A stretch of 64,000 bases of DNA, taken from NCBI GenBank assembly GCA_964559835.1, contig CAZLJE010000017.1, forward strand, positions 48,785-112,784, given 5' to 3'. Both the position numbers and the translations under genes were made by a program. Of the stretch, positions 36,553 through 45,135 are shown in pieces. The notes beneath the pieces were generated by a model. It was not told where the DNA came from. It did no database searches and saw nothing but the letters and a program-made list of their open reading frames with translations. How positions within the stretch are numbered: position 1 is the first letter of the stretch; each line of letters starts with the position of its first letter. The stretch is from DAISJI01 sp964559835 (lineage in GTDB: Bacteria > Acidobacteriota > Terriglobia > Terriglobales > Acidobacteriaceae).

Positions 36553-37677
36553 TTGGTCCCATTCCTGGATTTGCAGGCCCAGTACCGCGGCATCAAAAGC
36601 GAGATCGACGAGGCAGTCCTCGCCGTGCTCGACAGCACGCAGTACGTCCTCGGCCGCTACGTCGCCGATTTCGAGAAAGCGTTCGCGAAGTATTCCGGTG
36701 CGGCTGAGGGTATCGCGGTCAACTCCGGTACCAGCGCCTTGCACGTCGCGCTTCTGGCCGCCGGTGTCGGTGAAGGCGACGAGGTCATCACCACACCTTT
36801 TACCTTCGTCGCGACCGTAGCCGCCATCGATTATGCCCGCGCCAAGGCTGTCCTCGTCGACATCGACCCCGCGAATTTCAACATCGATCCAGCGAAGATT
36901 GAGCGCGCCATCACGCCGCGCACCAAAGCCATCATCCCCGTCCATCTTTATGGCCAGCCCGCCGATATGGACCCGATCCTGGAGATCGCGCGCCGGCACA
37001 ATCTCATCGCCATCGAAGACGCTGCCCAGGCCCACGGCGCCGAGTACAAGGGACGGCGCGTCGGCAGCATCGGCGACATGGCCTGCTTCAGCTTCTATCC
37101 CGGCAAAAACCTCGGCGCCTATGGCGAAGGCGGGCTGGTCACCACCAGCAATCCCGAATACGCGCGCAAGCTGCGCATGCTTCGCGACTGGGGCGCCGAG
37201 CGCAAATATCACCACGAGCTCAAGGGTTTCAATTACCGCATGGAAGGTCTCCAGGGAGCGATCCTCGGCGTGAAGCTCCGCCATCTCGAAACCTGGACCG
37301 AAGCGCGCCGCCGCAACGCGAAGAAATATGTCGAGATGCTCAGCGGCACTCATATCCAATTGCCATCCGAGATGCCTTACGCCCGCCACGTCTACCACGT
37401 CTTCACCTTGCGTGTGCCGGACCGTGACCGCATGCAATCGGAACTGAACGCTGCCGGGATCGCCACGGGCATTCACTATCCCATTCCGGTTCACATGCAG
37501 CCCGCCTACTCCGACCTCGGCTACAAGTCCGGCGATCTTCCCCATGCCGAAGCCGCCGCGCGCGAGGTACTCTCGCTCCCGCTCTTCCCGGAGATGACGG
37601 ACGCGCAGATTTCCGAAGTTGTCGCCGCTGTTAAGGCAGCCACCGCTCGCGACGCTCACGCCGAGGCGCGAGGATGA
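36553..37677 (+). CDS. DegT/DnrJ/EryC1/StrS sugar aminotransferase
   Basis: I favour the TTG at 36553, with GAGG at 36542-36545, because the product then begins (M)VPFLDLQAQYRGIK like its family; a GTG at 36523 is an alternative. The 374 residues include NSGTSALHVALLAAG, the EDAAQAHGAEYKG region and the PLP lysine in SFYPGKNLGAYGEGG. It converts a keto-sugar nucleotide to an amino sugar. It resembles the WbpE/FdtB branch. Its stop overlaps the start of a hexapeptide acyltransferase gene, a frequent pairing for N-acylated amino sugars. Confidence 0.9.
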   Translation: MVPFLDLQAQYRGIKSEIDEAVLAVLDSTQYVLGRYVADFEKAFAKYSGAAEGIAVNSGTSALHVALLAAGVGEGDEVITTPFTFVATVAAIDYARAKAVLVDIDPANFNIDPAKIERAITPRTKAIIPVHLYGQPADMDPILEIARRHNLIAIEDAAQAHGAEYKGRRVGSIGDMACFSFYPGKNLGAYGEGGLVTTSNPEYARKLRMLRDWGAERKYHHELKGFNYRMEGLQGAILGVKLRHLETWTEARRRNAKKYVEMLSGTHIQLPSEMPYARHVYHVFTLRVPDRDRMQSELNAAGIATGIHYPIPVHMQPAYSDLGYKSGDLPHAEAAAREVLSLPLFPEMTDAQISEVVAAVKAATARDAHAEARG

Positions 37678-38369
37678 GCTCTAAGCCGAGTAAAGCTCGC
37701 TCGGTCAGCGCTGTTCATGGTCGCGCGAAAATAGCGCCCGATCCCGCTTACGTCAAGGATTTCGCCGCCGATCTGCGCGAGAAACACTCTCGCGATCAGC
37801 TGCTCGACCTTTACGGCCGCTTCGCTGCCGGTGATTCCGATTTTGACTTCCAGATGCGCCGCATCCTTTGGCACGCTCTCGCCAGGCGCGTGGGCGATAG
37901 CCTTAAAGTCAACCCTGGCGCCGGCTTCAAGCACATCGAGACGTTCGACATCGGCGCCGGCGTCTTCATTGGCGCGCAGTCATTCATTCAGGGCCGCTTC
38001 GATGGCCGCTGTCACATCGGCGACCGCGTCTGGATCGGTCCGCAAGCTTATTTCGACGCCCGCGACCTTGTGCTCGAAGAAAGCGTCGGCTGGGGCCCGG
38101 GAGCGAAAGTCCTCGGCTCCGCGCATACCGGTTCGCCATCCGACGTGCCCATCATCGAGACCGATCTCGACATCAAGCCCGTTCGTATCTGCGCCTGGGC
38201 CGATATCGGCACCAACGCCGTGATTCTTCCCGGCGTCACCGTAGGCAAAGGTGCGATCGTCGGCGCGGGGGCGGTCGTCGCCGAGGATGTTGCTCCCTTT
38301 GCTATCGTTGCCGGAGTCCCCGCGCGCTTCCTGCGCTGGAGGGAAGGTCATGACCCCGGCCGTCGCTGA
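37674..38369 (+). CDS. Left-handed beta-helix acyltransferase
   Basis: The 231-residue protein overlaps the aminotransferase by 4 nt (ATGA). The C-terminal two thirds are hexapeptide repeats (IGDRVWIGPQAYFDA, ADIGTNAVILPGVTVGKGAIVGAGAVVAED) ending in the typical IVAGVPARFLRWREG. The first 80 residues are helical and lack repeats. It probably N- or O-acylates the amino sugar made by the preceding enzyme. The next gene begins inside its last codons. Confidence 0.88.
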   Translation: MSSKPSKARSVSAVHGRAKIAPDPAYVKDFAADLREKHSRDQLLDLYGRFAAGDSDFDFQMRRILWHALARRVGDSLKVNPGAGFKHIETFDIGAGVFIGAQSFIQGRFDGRCHIGDRVWIGPQAYFDARDLVLEESVGWGPGAKVLGSAHTGSPSDVPIIETDLDIKPVRICAWADIGTNAVILPGVTVGKGAIVGAGAVVAEDVAPFAIVAGVPARFLRWREGHDPGRR

Positions 38370-39357
38370 CACCTCCACACCCATTCTTTCGCTCGTCACT
38401 CCGGCCTTCCGCGAGCAGGACAATCTGCCCGTTCTTTATCAGCGCATCTGCGGCGCTCTCGGCTCCGACCTGGATTGGGAGTGGGTCGTCGTCGACGACC
38501 ACTCGCCCGACGCGACTTTCCATGTCCTTCGCCAGATTGCCGCAAAAGATCCTCGCGTTCGCGGCATCCGCCTCGCGCGTAACTCCGGCTCGCACACCGC
38601 TATCGCTTGCGCGCTCCATAACGTCCGAGGCCAGTGTGCCGTCGTGCTTGCCTCCGACTTGCAGGACCCACCGGAAGTTGTGCCCGAATTGCTCGCTCGC
38701 TGGCGCGATGGTTCGCAAGTGGTCTGGGCCGTGCGTGCGCGCCGCGAGGGCGAGAGTGCGGGGACGATCGGTTTCTCGCGCCTCTACTACTTCATCATGC
38801 GGCGCCTCTCCGGGATGAAGGAGATGCCCGCCAGCGGCGCCGATTTCTTCCTCATCGACCGCCGCGTCATCGACACCTTCCGTGAATTCGGTGAGAGCAA
38901 CGTCAGCGTCTTCGCTCTCCTCACCTGGATGGGCTTCCGCCAGTCACAGGTCACCTACGACAAGCAGGCGCGCCTTCATGGCAAATCCGGCTGGACTCTT
39001 GCCAAGAAGCTGAAGCTCGTCGTTGACTCCATCACTTCCTTCAGCTACGCACCCATCCGACTGATGTCCTACGTCGGATTTATCGTCGCGCTGCTCGGAT
39101 TTGTGTACGCCGCCTTCGTGGTATTCAATGCGTTTCGCGGTGTACCCGCACAGGGCTGGAGTTCGTTGATGGTGGTCCTGCTCGTCGTCGGAGGATTGCA
39201 GATGCTGATGCTTGGCATCCTCGGCGAATATCTCTGGCGCGCGCTGGAGGAGTCGCGCCACCGTCCGCGCTACATCATCGAAGACGTAGTCGGTCCCCTT
39301 CCCTCTTCCGCGCAACGCGCCGCTGCTCTCGCCGGTCGTGCCCATGACCCGGCGTAA
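38350..39357 (+). CDS. Second membrane GT2, ArnC/GtrB/DPM1-like
   Basis: The ATG at 38350 overlaps the acyltransferase end by 20 nt; the 335-residue product reads ILSLVTPAFREQDNLPVLYQ, VVVDDHSPDATF and LASDLQDPPEVVPELL. Two C-terminal helices (RLMSYVGFIVALLGFVYAAFVV; SLMVVLLVVGGLQMLMLGILG) and GEYLWRALEESRHRP match the first copy at 35437. Two such transferases in one operon suggest two lipid-linked sugars or a divergent duplicate. Confidence 0.9.
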   Translation: MTPAVADTSTPILSLVTPAFREQDNLPVLYQRICGALGSDLDWEWVVVDDHSPDATFHVLRQIAAKDPRVRGIRLARNSGSHTAIACALHNVRGQCAVVLASDLQDPPEVVPELLARWRDGSQVVWAVRARREGESAGTIGFSRLYYFIMRRLSGMKEMPASGADFFLIDRRVIDTFREFGESNVSVFALLTWMGFRQSQVTYDKQARLHGKSGWTLAKKLKLVVDSITSFSYAPIRLMSYVGFIVALLGFVYAAFVVFNAFRGVPAQGWSSLMVVLLVVGGLQMLMLGILGEYLWRALEESRHRPRYIIEDVVGPLPSSAQRAAALAGRAHDPA

Positions 39358-40363
39358 GCTGATCTTTCTCGTCGCCGGCCCTTTCCTCAGCGGCTTCTTT
39401 CTCTGGATCGCGCTCCGCAACGCGAATCTCGCCCAGTCCTGGAGTACGCTCCGCCGCTTCGACGCGCGACTGCTCGCGTTCCCTGTGGCGATTGTCCTCG
39501 CCAATTTCCTGGTTCGCGCATGGCGGTGGCAGCTCATTTTTCCCGCCGGTCATCGGCCTCGCTTCTGGGCCGCCTTCCGCGCCCTGACCATCAGCTTTGC
39601 CGCCAACAACCTGCTCCCCGGACGAGCCGGCGATTTCGGCCGCTGTGTCCTCATCGGACGCAAGATGTCTCTCGCCGAGAGCACGGTTGCCGCAGGCACT
39701 CTCGTCGTCGAAAAACTGTTGGATGGACTGGCACTGCTCGCGGTCGTTGCCTATGCCCTCCATGTCCCCGTCTCCGAACGCTGGCTGCGCCATCTCGCCG
39801 TTTTGGGTGTGATCGTCTTCGGCGTCGCGTTCGTCGTCCTTCTGCTGCTGCGATGGCGGTCTTCCTGGCTCACGGCTTTTCTTCATCGCGCCGCCGAGCG
39901 CGGTAGCATTCCGGGCGCGGTGAAGATCGCGGGTCTCGTGGACTCTTTCTCCCACGGGATCGCGGCAGTAACTTCTCCCGCCGTACTGGGTTTGTTATTT
40001 CTTCAGACCGCCGCCATCTGGGCGACCGAAGCGGCGTTGTTTTACGCGTTTGCGCGCAGCCTGGGGATTGGGTTGTCGGCGAGCGGGTCGCTGGTCGCGT
40101 CCGCCATTCTGGGCCTCGGCCTGATGATTCCCGCGGCGCCGGGCGCCGTCGGGACCTACGAATTCTTTGGCAGTTCCGCGCTCCGCCTGGTCGGAGTCGC
40201 GTCCGCCCCGGCGCTGGCGCTCACGCTACTCCTCCATGCCTGGGTCCTCGTGTTTAACACTGGCGTTGGCTTGGTAGCTATGGCGGCAGGTGGTATCGGT
40301 TTCTCTGCATTTTCAGCGGACCGCGCGCAGAAGGATTGCTCCAGCAGCGTAGTATCATCGTGA
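39344..40363 (+). CDS. Lysylphosphatidylglycerol-synthase-TM/flippase-like membrane protein
   Basis: This 339-residue polytopic protein starts at the ATG overlapping the upstream gene by 14 nt. The block WRWQLIF, then TISFAANNLLPGRAGDFGRC, and LVVEKLLDGLALL are hallmarks of the LPG_synthase_TM (UPF0104) family. The C-terminal GLMIPAAPGAVGTYEFFG block is also conserved. Members occur next to DPM1-like transferases and are suspected to move lipid-linked intermediates. There is no aminoacyl-transferase domain, so it is not MprF itself. Confidence 0.85.
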   Translation: MTRRKLIFLVAGPFLSGFFLWIALRNANLAQSWSTLRRFDARLLAFPVAIVLANFLVRAWRWQLIFPAGHRPRFWAAFRALTISFAANNLLPGRAGDFGRCVLIGRKMSLAESTVAAGTLVVEKLLDGLALLAVVAYALHVPVSERWLRHLAVLGVIVFGVAFVVLLLLRWRSSWLTAFLHRAAERGSIPGAVKIAGLVDSFSHGIAAVTSPAVLGLLFLQTAAIWATEAALFYAFARSLGIGLSASGSLVASAILGLGLMIPAAPGAVGTYEFFGSSALRLVGVASAPALALTLLLHAWVLVFNTGVGLVAMAAGGIGFSAFSADRAQKDCSSSVVSS

Positions 40364-40389
40364 AATCAACAGCATAGATAAGGACAGAC

Positions 40390-41373
40390 GTGCACTCATT
40401 ACAGGACAAACGTATTTTCATCACCGGCGGCGCCGGCATGATCGGGTCCCACATCGCCGAGCAGGCGCTGGCAAAAGGAGTCAGCGAGATCCTCGTCGTC
40501 GATAGTTTCCTGCGCGGCCGCCGGGAAAATCTCACCCGTGTCGATAAGTCTGGCAAGTTGCGCGTGGTGAAGGGCGACATCACCGACCGCGAACTCATCC
40601 GTGAAGTGATGGAGGGTGTCGATTTCGTCTTTCACGCCGCCGCCATCCGCATCACCCAGTGCGCCGAAGATCCCCGTTACGCGCTAGACGTTATGGTCGA
40701 CGGTACTTTCAACGTCCTGGAAGCCGCCGTTCGTGCCCACGTCGAGCGCATCGTCGTCGCCTCCTCCGCGTCCGTCTACGGACTGGCCGAGCAGTTCCCC
40801 ACTGCCGAGACTCATCACCCCTACAACGACCGCACCTTCTACGGCGCCTGCAAGATGTTTAACGAGGGCATGTGCCGCTCCTTTGCCGACATGTATGGGC
40901 TCAACTACATCGCACTGCGACCGTTCAACGTTTACGGTCCGCACATGGATGTCTATGGCGTTTACACGGAGGTGATGATTCGCTGGATGGAGCGCATCGC
41001 CGCCGGCCAGCCGCCGCTCATTCTCGGCGACGGCAAGCAGAGCATGGATTTCGTCAACGTTCACGACGTTGCGCGCGCGTTCCTCCTAGCCGCCGAATGC
41101 GAAGTCAATGATGAGGTCGTCAATGTCGGCAGCGGCGTCGAAACCAGCCTGGCCGAACTTGCCCTGATGCTCATCAAGGTGATGGGCGCGGACCTCAGGC
41201 CCGAGTACGGCCCCGAGCGTAAGGTCAGCCCCGTCCGCCGTCGTCTGGCCGATATGTCGAAAGCAAAGCGCCTCCTCGGCTTTGAAGCCAGGATCGGGCT
41301 CGAAGAGGGATTGCGCGAACTCGTCCAGTGGTGGCAGAAAGAACGCGCGCAACAGAAGGTGGCCAGTGTCTGA
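40390..41373 (+). CDS. NAD-dependent sugar epimerase/dehydratase
   Basis: The gene uses a GTG start and encodes 327 residues. The Rossmann motif is FITGGAGMIGSHIAEQAL and the catalytic block VASSASVYGLAEQ is followed by FYGACKMFNEGM (Tyr-x-x-x-Lys). NVYGPHMDVYG and GDGKQSMDFVNVHDVARAF fit UDP-sugar 4-epimerases or dehydratases. It overlaps the following aminotransferase gene by 8 nt, so the two probably act in sequence on one sugar nucleotide. Confidence 0.88.
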   Translation: MHSLQDKRIFITGGAGMIGSHIAEQALAKGVSEILVVDSFLRGRRENLTRVDKSGKLRVVKGDITDRELIREVMEGVDFVFHAAAIRITQCAEDPRYALDVMVDGTFNVLEAAVRAHVERIVVASSASVYGLAEQFPTAETHHPYNDRTFYGACKMFNEGMCRSFADMYGLNYIALRPFNVYGPHMDVYGVYTEVMIRWMERIAAGQPPLILGDGKQSMDFVNVHDVARAFLLAAECEVNDEVVNVGSGVETSLAELALMLIKVMGADLRPEYGPERKVSPVRRRLADMSKAKRLLGFEARIGLEEGLRELVQWWQKERAQQKVASV

Positions 41374-42595
41374 TCGCCCGCCCTTCATCCCCATCCTGAA
41401 ACCCACGACGGGCGAAGAGGAAGCCGCCGCCGCGCGCCGCGTCATCCTCTCCGGATGGGTGACGCAAGGCCCGGAAGTCGCCGCCTTTGAACGTGAATTC
41501 GCCGCTTACACGGGTGCCGCCCACGCCTGCGCCGTCTCGAGCTGCACGACTGCGCTGCACCTCGCGCTGCTCGCCGTCGGAGTAAAGCCCGGCGACGAAG
41601 TCATCACGGTGAGCCATTCCTTCATCGCCACCGCCAACGCCATCCGGTATACCGGCGCGCTTCCCGTTTTCGTCGACATCGAGCCGCGCACCTTCAATAT
41701 CGACCCGACGCTCATCGAGCGCGCCATTACCCCGCGAACCCGCGCAATTCTTTGCGTACACCAGGTGGGAATGCCGTGCGACCTCGCCGAAATTTCCCGT
41801 ATCGCCCGCGAACACAACCTCAAACTGGTGGAAGATGCCGCGTGTGCGATCGGCAGCGAGATCCTGCACAACGGCAACTGGGAAAAGATCGGCCAGCCCC
41901 ATGGCGACGTCGCGTGCTTCTCCTTTCACCCGCGCAAGCTCGTCACCACCGGCGACGGCGGCATGTTGACGACGCAAGACTCCGCGCTCGACGCCCGCTT
42001 CCGCCTGCTGCGCCAGCACGCCATGTCGGTACCGGACACAGTCCGTCACGGGGCGGCCCAGGTGATCTTCGAGTCGTACGAGGAGCTCGGTTACAACTAC
42101 CGCATGACCGACATTCAGGCCGCCGTCGGTCGCGAGCAACTCAAGAAGCTACCCGGTCTGCTGGAGCGCCGCCGCCGGCTCGCCGCACGCTACGCCGAAC
42201 TCCTGGCGGCGATTCCAGGCGTGCTTCCGCCCGAACAGCCGGCTTGGGCGCGTTCGAACTGGCAGAGCTACTGCGTCTATCTGCCCGATGGAGTTGACCA
42301 GCGCGCCATCATGCAGTCCATGCTCGACGATGGTGTCTCCTCCCGGCGCGGCATCATGTGCTCTCACCGGGAGCCGGCCTACGCCCGCGAGCCTTGGTCT
42401 TGCGGCTCCGGCGACGGGCGTTGCACCTGCGCCGGCGGTTCGTGCGAGCGCCTCCGCAACAGCGAGCACGCGCAGGAACGCTCCATCATTCTTCCGCTGT
42501 ACGACAAGCTTACCGACGCCGACCAGGACCGCGTCGTGGCCGCGCTCGGTAACGCCGTATCCGCCCGACGGTCGGTGTCCGCTCAACGCACCTGA
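41366..42595 (+). CDS. DegT/DnrJ/EryC1/StrS sugar aminotransferase with Cys-rich insert
   Basis: A GTG at 41366 gives 409 residues starting VSDRPPFIPILKPTTGEEE. Family blocks are SSCTTALHLALLAVG, EDAACAIGSEI and the PLP lysine in SFHPRKLVTTGDGG. Unusually, between the CSHREPAYA block and the terminal SIILPLYDKLTDADQDRV block there is a segment with four cysteines (WSCGSGDGRCTCAGGSC), which could bind metal. This is the last gene of the module. Confidence 0.88.
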   Translation: MSDRPPFIPILKPTTGEEEAAAARRVILSGWVTQGPEVAAFEREFAAYTGAAHACAVSSCTTALHLALLAVGVKPGDEVITVSHSFIATANAIRYTGALPVFVDIEPRTFNIDPTLIERAITPRTRAILCVHQVGMPCDLAEISRIAREHNLKLVEDAACAIGSEILHNGNWEKIGQPHGDVACFSFHPRKLVTTGDGGMLTTQDSALDARFRLLRQHAMSVPDTVRHGAAQVIFESYEELGYNYRMTDIQAAVGREQLKKLPGLLERRRRLAARYAELLAAIPGVLPPEQPAWARSNWQSYCVYLPDGVDQRAIMQSMLDDGVSSRRGIMCSHREPAYAREPWSCGSGDGRCTCAGGSCERLRNSEHAQERSIILPLYDKLTDADQDRVVAALGNAVSARRSVSAQRT

Positions 42596-42769
42596 ACTCG
42601 GTTGCCCCACCCTTCTGGCCCGGTGTTGGGGGAGGGTGGAATGTGTTGACAGAACCTGTCCATTTCCTGTGCGGATCTGACGGACAAAAAAGCAACGCCG
42701 GCGTTAATTCTCATTGCTTGCGGCCAAGTTGCGTGTTCTAATTCCCTCACCTGCTGGGTGCGCCAACTT

Positions 42770-43198
42770 ATGCCAAGACTCGTCTATCCCGACTTCTGTC
42801 CCGATTGCGGACACGACTTGTCCTACTCCCGCCGCCGTGGATGGGCCGAAAAAATAGTCGCGTTCTTCAAGATCGGCGTATTCCGCTGCCACCGTTGCAA
42901 TGCTCGGTTTTACTCCGTCCCGGCGCTCATCGCTCATGGCCGTACTACAACCCACGATCACAAACGCGTCAGACCGGAACACGTTGATGCCGACGTGTTA
43001 CGTGATCCGACAATGGCCCTCGCTGAAAAGCGTACCCAGGCCGAAAGCGTCGAAGTCAAGGTAGCGCCCGTATCTGTGAAGGCGTGGCCTGCCGGGAGGA
43101 ACGACTGGACCCAGCAGGCGGTGACCAACACGCCCTCGGGCACGCCCTCCGTTTGGCTCCGCTCTTCGACGGCAAACTGCGGCGACGACTCCGTCTAA
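42770..43198 (+). CDS. Small zinc-ribbon protein of unknown function
   Basis: The ATG at 42770 gives 142 residues. Two Cys pairs (FCPDCGHDL and RCHRCNARF, about 24 residues apart) form a probable zinc ribbon at the N-terminus. The remaining 90 residues are low-complexity and Pro/Ser/Thr/Val-rich. No enzyme motif is present. It is separated by 174 bp from the EPS module. Confidence 0.6.
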   Translation: MPRLVYPDFCPDCGHDLSYSRRRGWAEKIVAFFKIGVFRCHRCNARFYSVPALIAHGRTTTHDHKRVRPEHVDADVLRDPTMALAEKRTQAESVEVKVAPVSVKAWPAGRNDWTQQAVTNTPSGTPSVWLRSSTANCGDDSV

Positions 43199-43207
43199 CG
43201 CTGCCGC

Positions 43208-44923
43208 TCACATCCCGTCGTAATTCGGCCCGCCACCGCCCTCAGGCGGCACCCACGTGATGATCTCGTACGGGTCCATGATGTCGCATGTCTTGCAGTG
43301 CACGCAGTTCGACGGGTTCAGGTGCAGCCGCTTCCCGTTCGGCGCGTCCGCCGCATCTTCCATCTCGTACACGTTTGCCGGGCAGAAATGCGTGCACGGA
43401 TTCCCGTACTCCACCGTGCATCGCGCGCTACACAAGTTCGTATCGTGCACGATCAGGTGCGACGGCTGGTCCTCTTCGTGCTTCGTCCCGGAGTGATAAA
43501 GGTCGGTGAGCTTGTCGAACGTCAGCTTGCCGTCGCCCTTCGCGTCATTGATGATCTCCCGCTCCGGACCTCCATCCGGCGGCACCTCACTGATGTGCTT
43601 CAGGCGCCGGTGTCCCGCCATCGCCGCATAACGCGCGTGCAGCCCGCGCCCGCCTGTGATCTGTTGCAATGTCGCGTGGAACATCCCGTGCCAGAACCCG
43701 TGTTCGAAACCCTGGTGGAAGTTCCGCACCGGCCACAGCTCTTTCTTGATCCAGCTCTTTTCGACGCGGCTCTGGAACAGCCCGAGCGTCGTGCGCGAGA
43801 AATCGTTCGCGATCATCGCGTCCAGGATCGTTTCGGCCGCGAGCATCCCGCTCTTGATCGCCAGATGGATGCCCTTCAATCGCTGCGAGTTCAGGAACCC
43901 TGCCGAGTCTCCCAGGATCATCCACCCGTCGCCCGCGACCGGCGGTATCGACCACCACCCTCCATACGGCAGCGACTTCGCACCGTACCGGATCATCTTC
44001 CCGCCCTCGAGCAGCCGGGCCACCATCGGATGCTTCTTGAATGTCTGCAAAACGTGCTGGGGGTCCAGCCGCGGGTCGGGATAATCCAGCCCCGTGACGA
44101 ATCCCAAGGAAACAACATTATTCTTCCCGCCGTAGATCCAGGCCCCGCCATACTCCTTCGACGTCAGCGGCCAGCCCATGGTGTAGATGACCTCGCCCAG
44201 CGCGATCCTCCCCGGCTGAACTTCCCACAGCTCTTTCACTCCGCACCCGTACGTCTGCGGATTGCGGTCCTTGTCCAGATTGAACTTTCCGACGAGCTGT
44301 TTCGTCAGCGACCCGCGCGGGCCCTCCGCCAGCACCACTACTTTCGCCTTCAGGTCGTACCCTGGTTCAAAGTTCGCCTTCGGCTGACCCTGCTTGTCGA
44401 TGCCCTTGTCTTCCGTCTGAACGCCCGCAACCCTGTCTCTCTCGAACAGCAACTGCTCGCCTGCGAAGCCGGTGAACAGGGTGATGCCTGTCGCTTCGAC
44501 TTTTTCTCCCATCCATTTCGTAAACCGGTTCAGCGAGATGACGTAATTCCCGTGGTCGCGCAGCGGCGGCGGCGTGATCGGCAGCTTGAACGAACTCTTC
44601 TCGGTCAGGAAGTAAACGCCTTCCTGGCTGACCTCCGCCTCGATCGGCGCCTCCTTCTGCCAGCCCGGCATCAACTCGTTCATCGACCTCGGATCCAGTA
44701 GCGCGCCAGACAGGCAGTGTGCCCCGATCTCTCGCGCCTTCTCCAGAACGTAGATGTTCTCTTTCGAGAGCTGCGCGTCTGGATTCTTCGCGTTGTGCTC
44801 GTCGATCAGTTGCGACAGACGTAGCGCGCACGCCAGTCCCGCCGGGCCTCCACCGACGATCACCACGTCGGCCTCCATCTGCGGCCGTTCGATCCCCTCC
44901 AACTGCTTGCGAAAGACGATCAT
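43208..44923 (-). CDS. Electron transfer flavoprotein-ubiquinone oxidoreductase
   Basis: The ATG at 44923 (MIVFRKQLEGIERPQ) gives 571 residues. An FAD-binding Rossmann motif (DVVIVGGGPAGLACALRLS) is followed by VLEKAREIGAHCLSGALLDPRSM and the quinone-binding domain. The C-terminus has a 4Fe-4S ferredoxin-like cluster (CSARCTVEYG, CTHFCPANVYE, CVHCKTCDIMDP). It passes electrons from ETF to the quinone pool. The etfA and etfB genes are 3-7 kb away on the same strand. Confidence 0.95.
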   Translation of the reverse strand: MIVFRKQLEGIERPQMEADVVIVGGGPAGLACALRLSQLIDEHNAKNPDAQLSKENIYVLEKAREIGAHCLSGALLDPRSMNELMPGWQKEAPIEAEVSQEGVYFLTEKSSFKLPITPPPLRDHGNYVISLNRFTKWMGEKVEATGITLFTGFAGEQLLFERDRVAGVQTEDKGIDKQGQPKANFEPGYDLKAKVVVLAEGPRGSLTKQLVGKFNLDKDRNPQTYGCGVKELWEVQPGRIALGEVIYTMGWPLTSKEYGGAWIYGGKNNVVSLGFVTGLDYPDPRLDPQHVLQTFKKHPMVARLLEGGKMIRYGAKSLPYGGWWSIPPVAGDGWMILGDSAGFLNSQRLKGIHLAIKSGMLAAETILDAMIANDFSRTTLGLFQSRVEKSWIKKELWPVRNFHQGFEHGFWHGMFHATLQQITGGRGLHARYAAMAGHRRLKHISEVPPDGGPEREIINDAKGDGKLTFDKLTDLYHSGTKHEEDQPSHLIVHDTNLCSARCTVEYGNPCTHFCPANVYEMEDAADAPNGKRLHLNPSNCVHCKTCDIMDPYEIITWVPPEGGGGPNYDGM

Positions 44924-45135
44924 GCTTTCCTCAAATCTCCAGGAATAACGCAATCTTAAATGACGCTGTCCGCAACCGCCCCGATAACGCCCATTGGATG
45001 CGGAAATCGCCCTCTTGGCGCTCGGACTCGGACGTGCCAGGTACTAACGTCATCCGCAAGTTACTCCGCCTTCGCCCCGTTTTCGCATATAGTTCATCGC
45101 CAGCATCCGCCCAATATCGCCGGCTCGGAGGCCCC

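Noticed and set aside
36463..37659. Long open frame antisense to the DegT aminotransferase
   Set aside because: It has no family-like motifs and mirrors the codon bias of the real gene on the other strand; similar long antisense frames cover asnB (18169-19347) and the kinase.
39344..40363. MprF lysylphosphatidylglycerol synthase
   Set aside because: Only the membrane flippase-like domain is present; the aminoacyl-transferase domain is missing and the gene sits among sugar genes.
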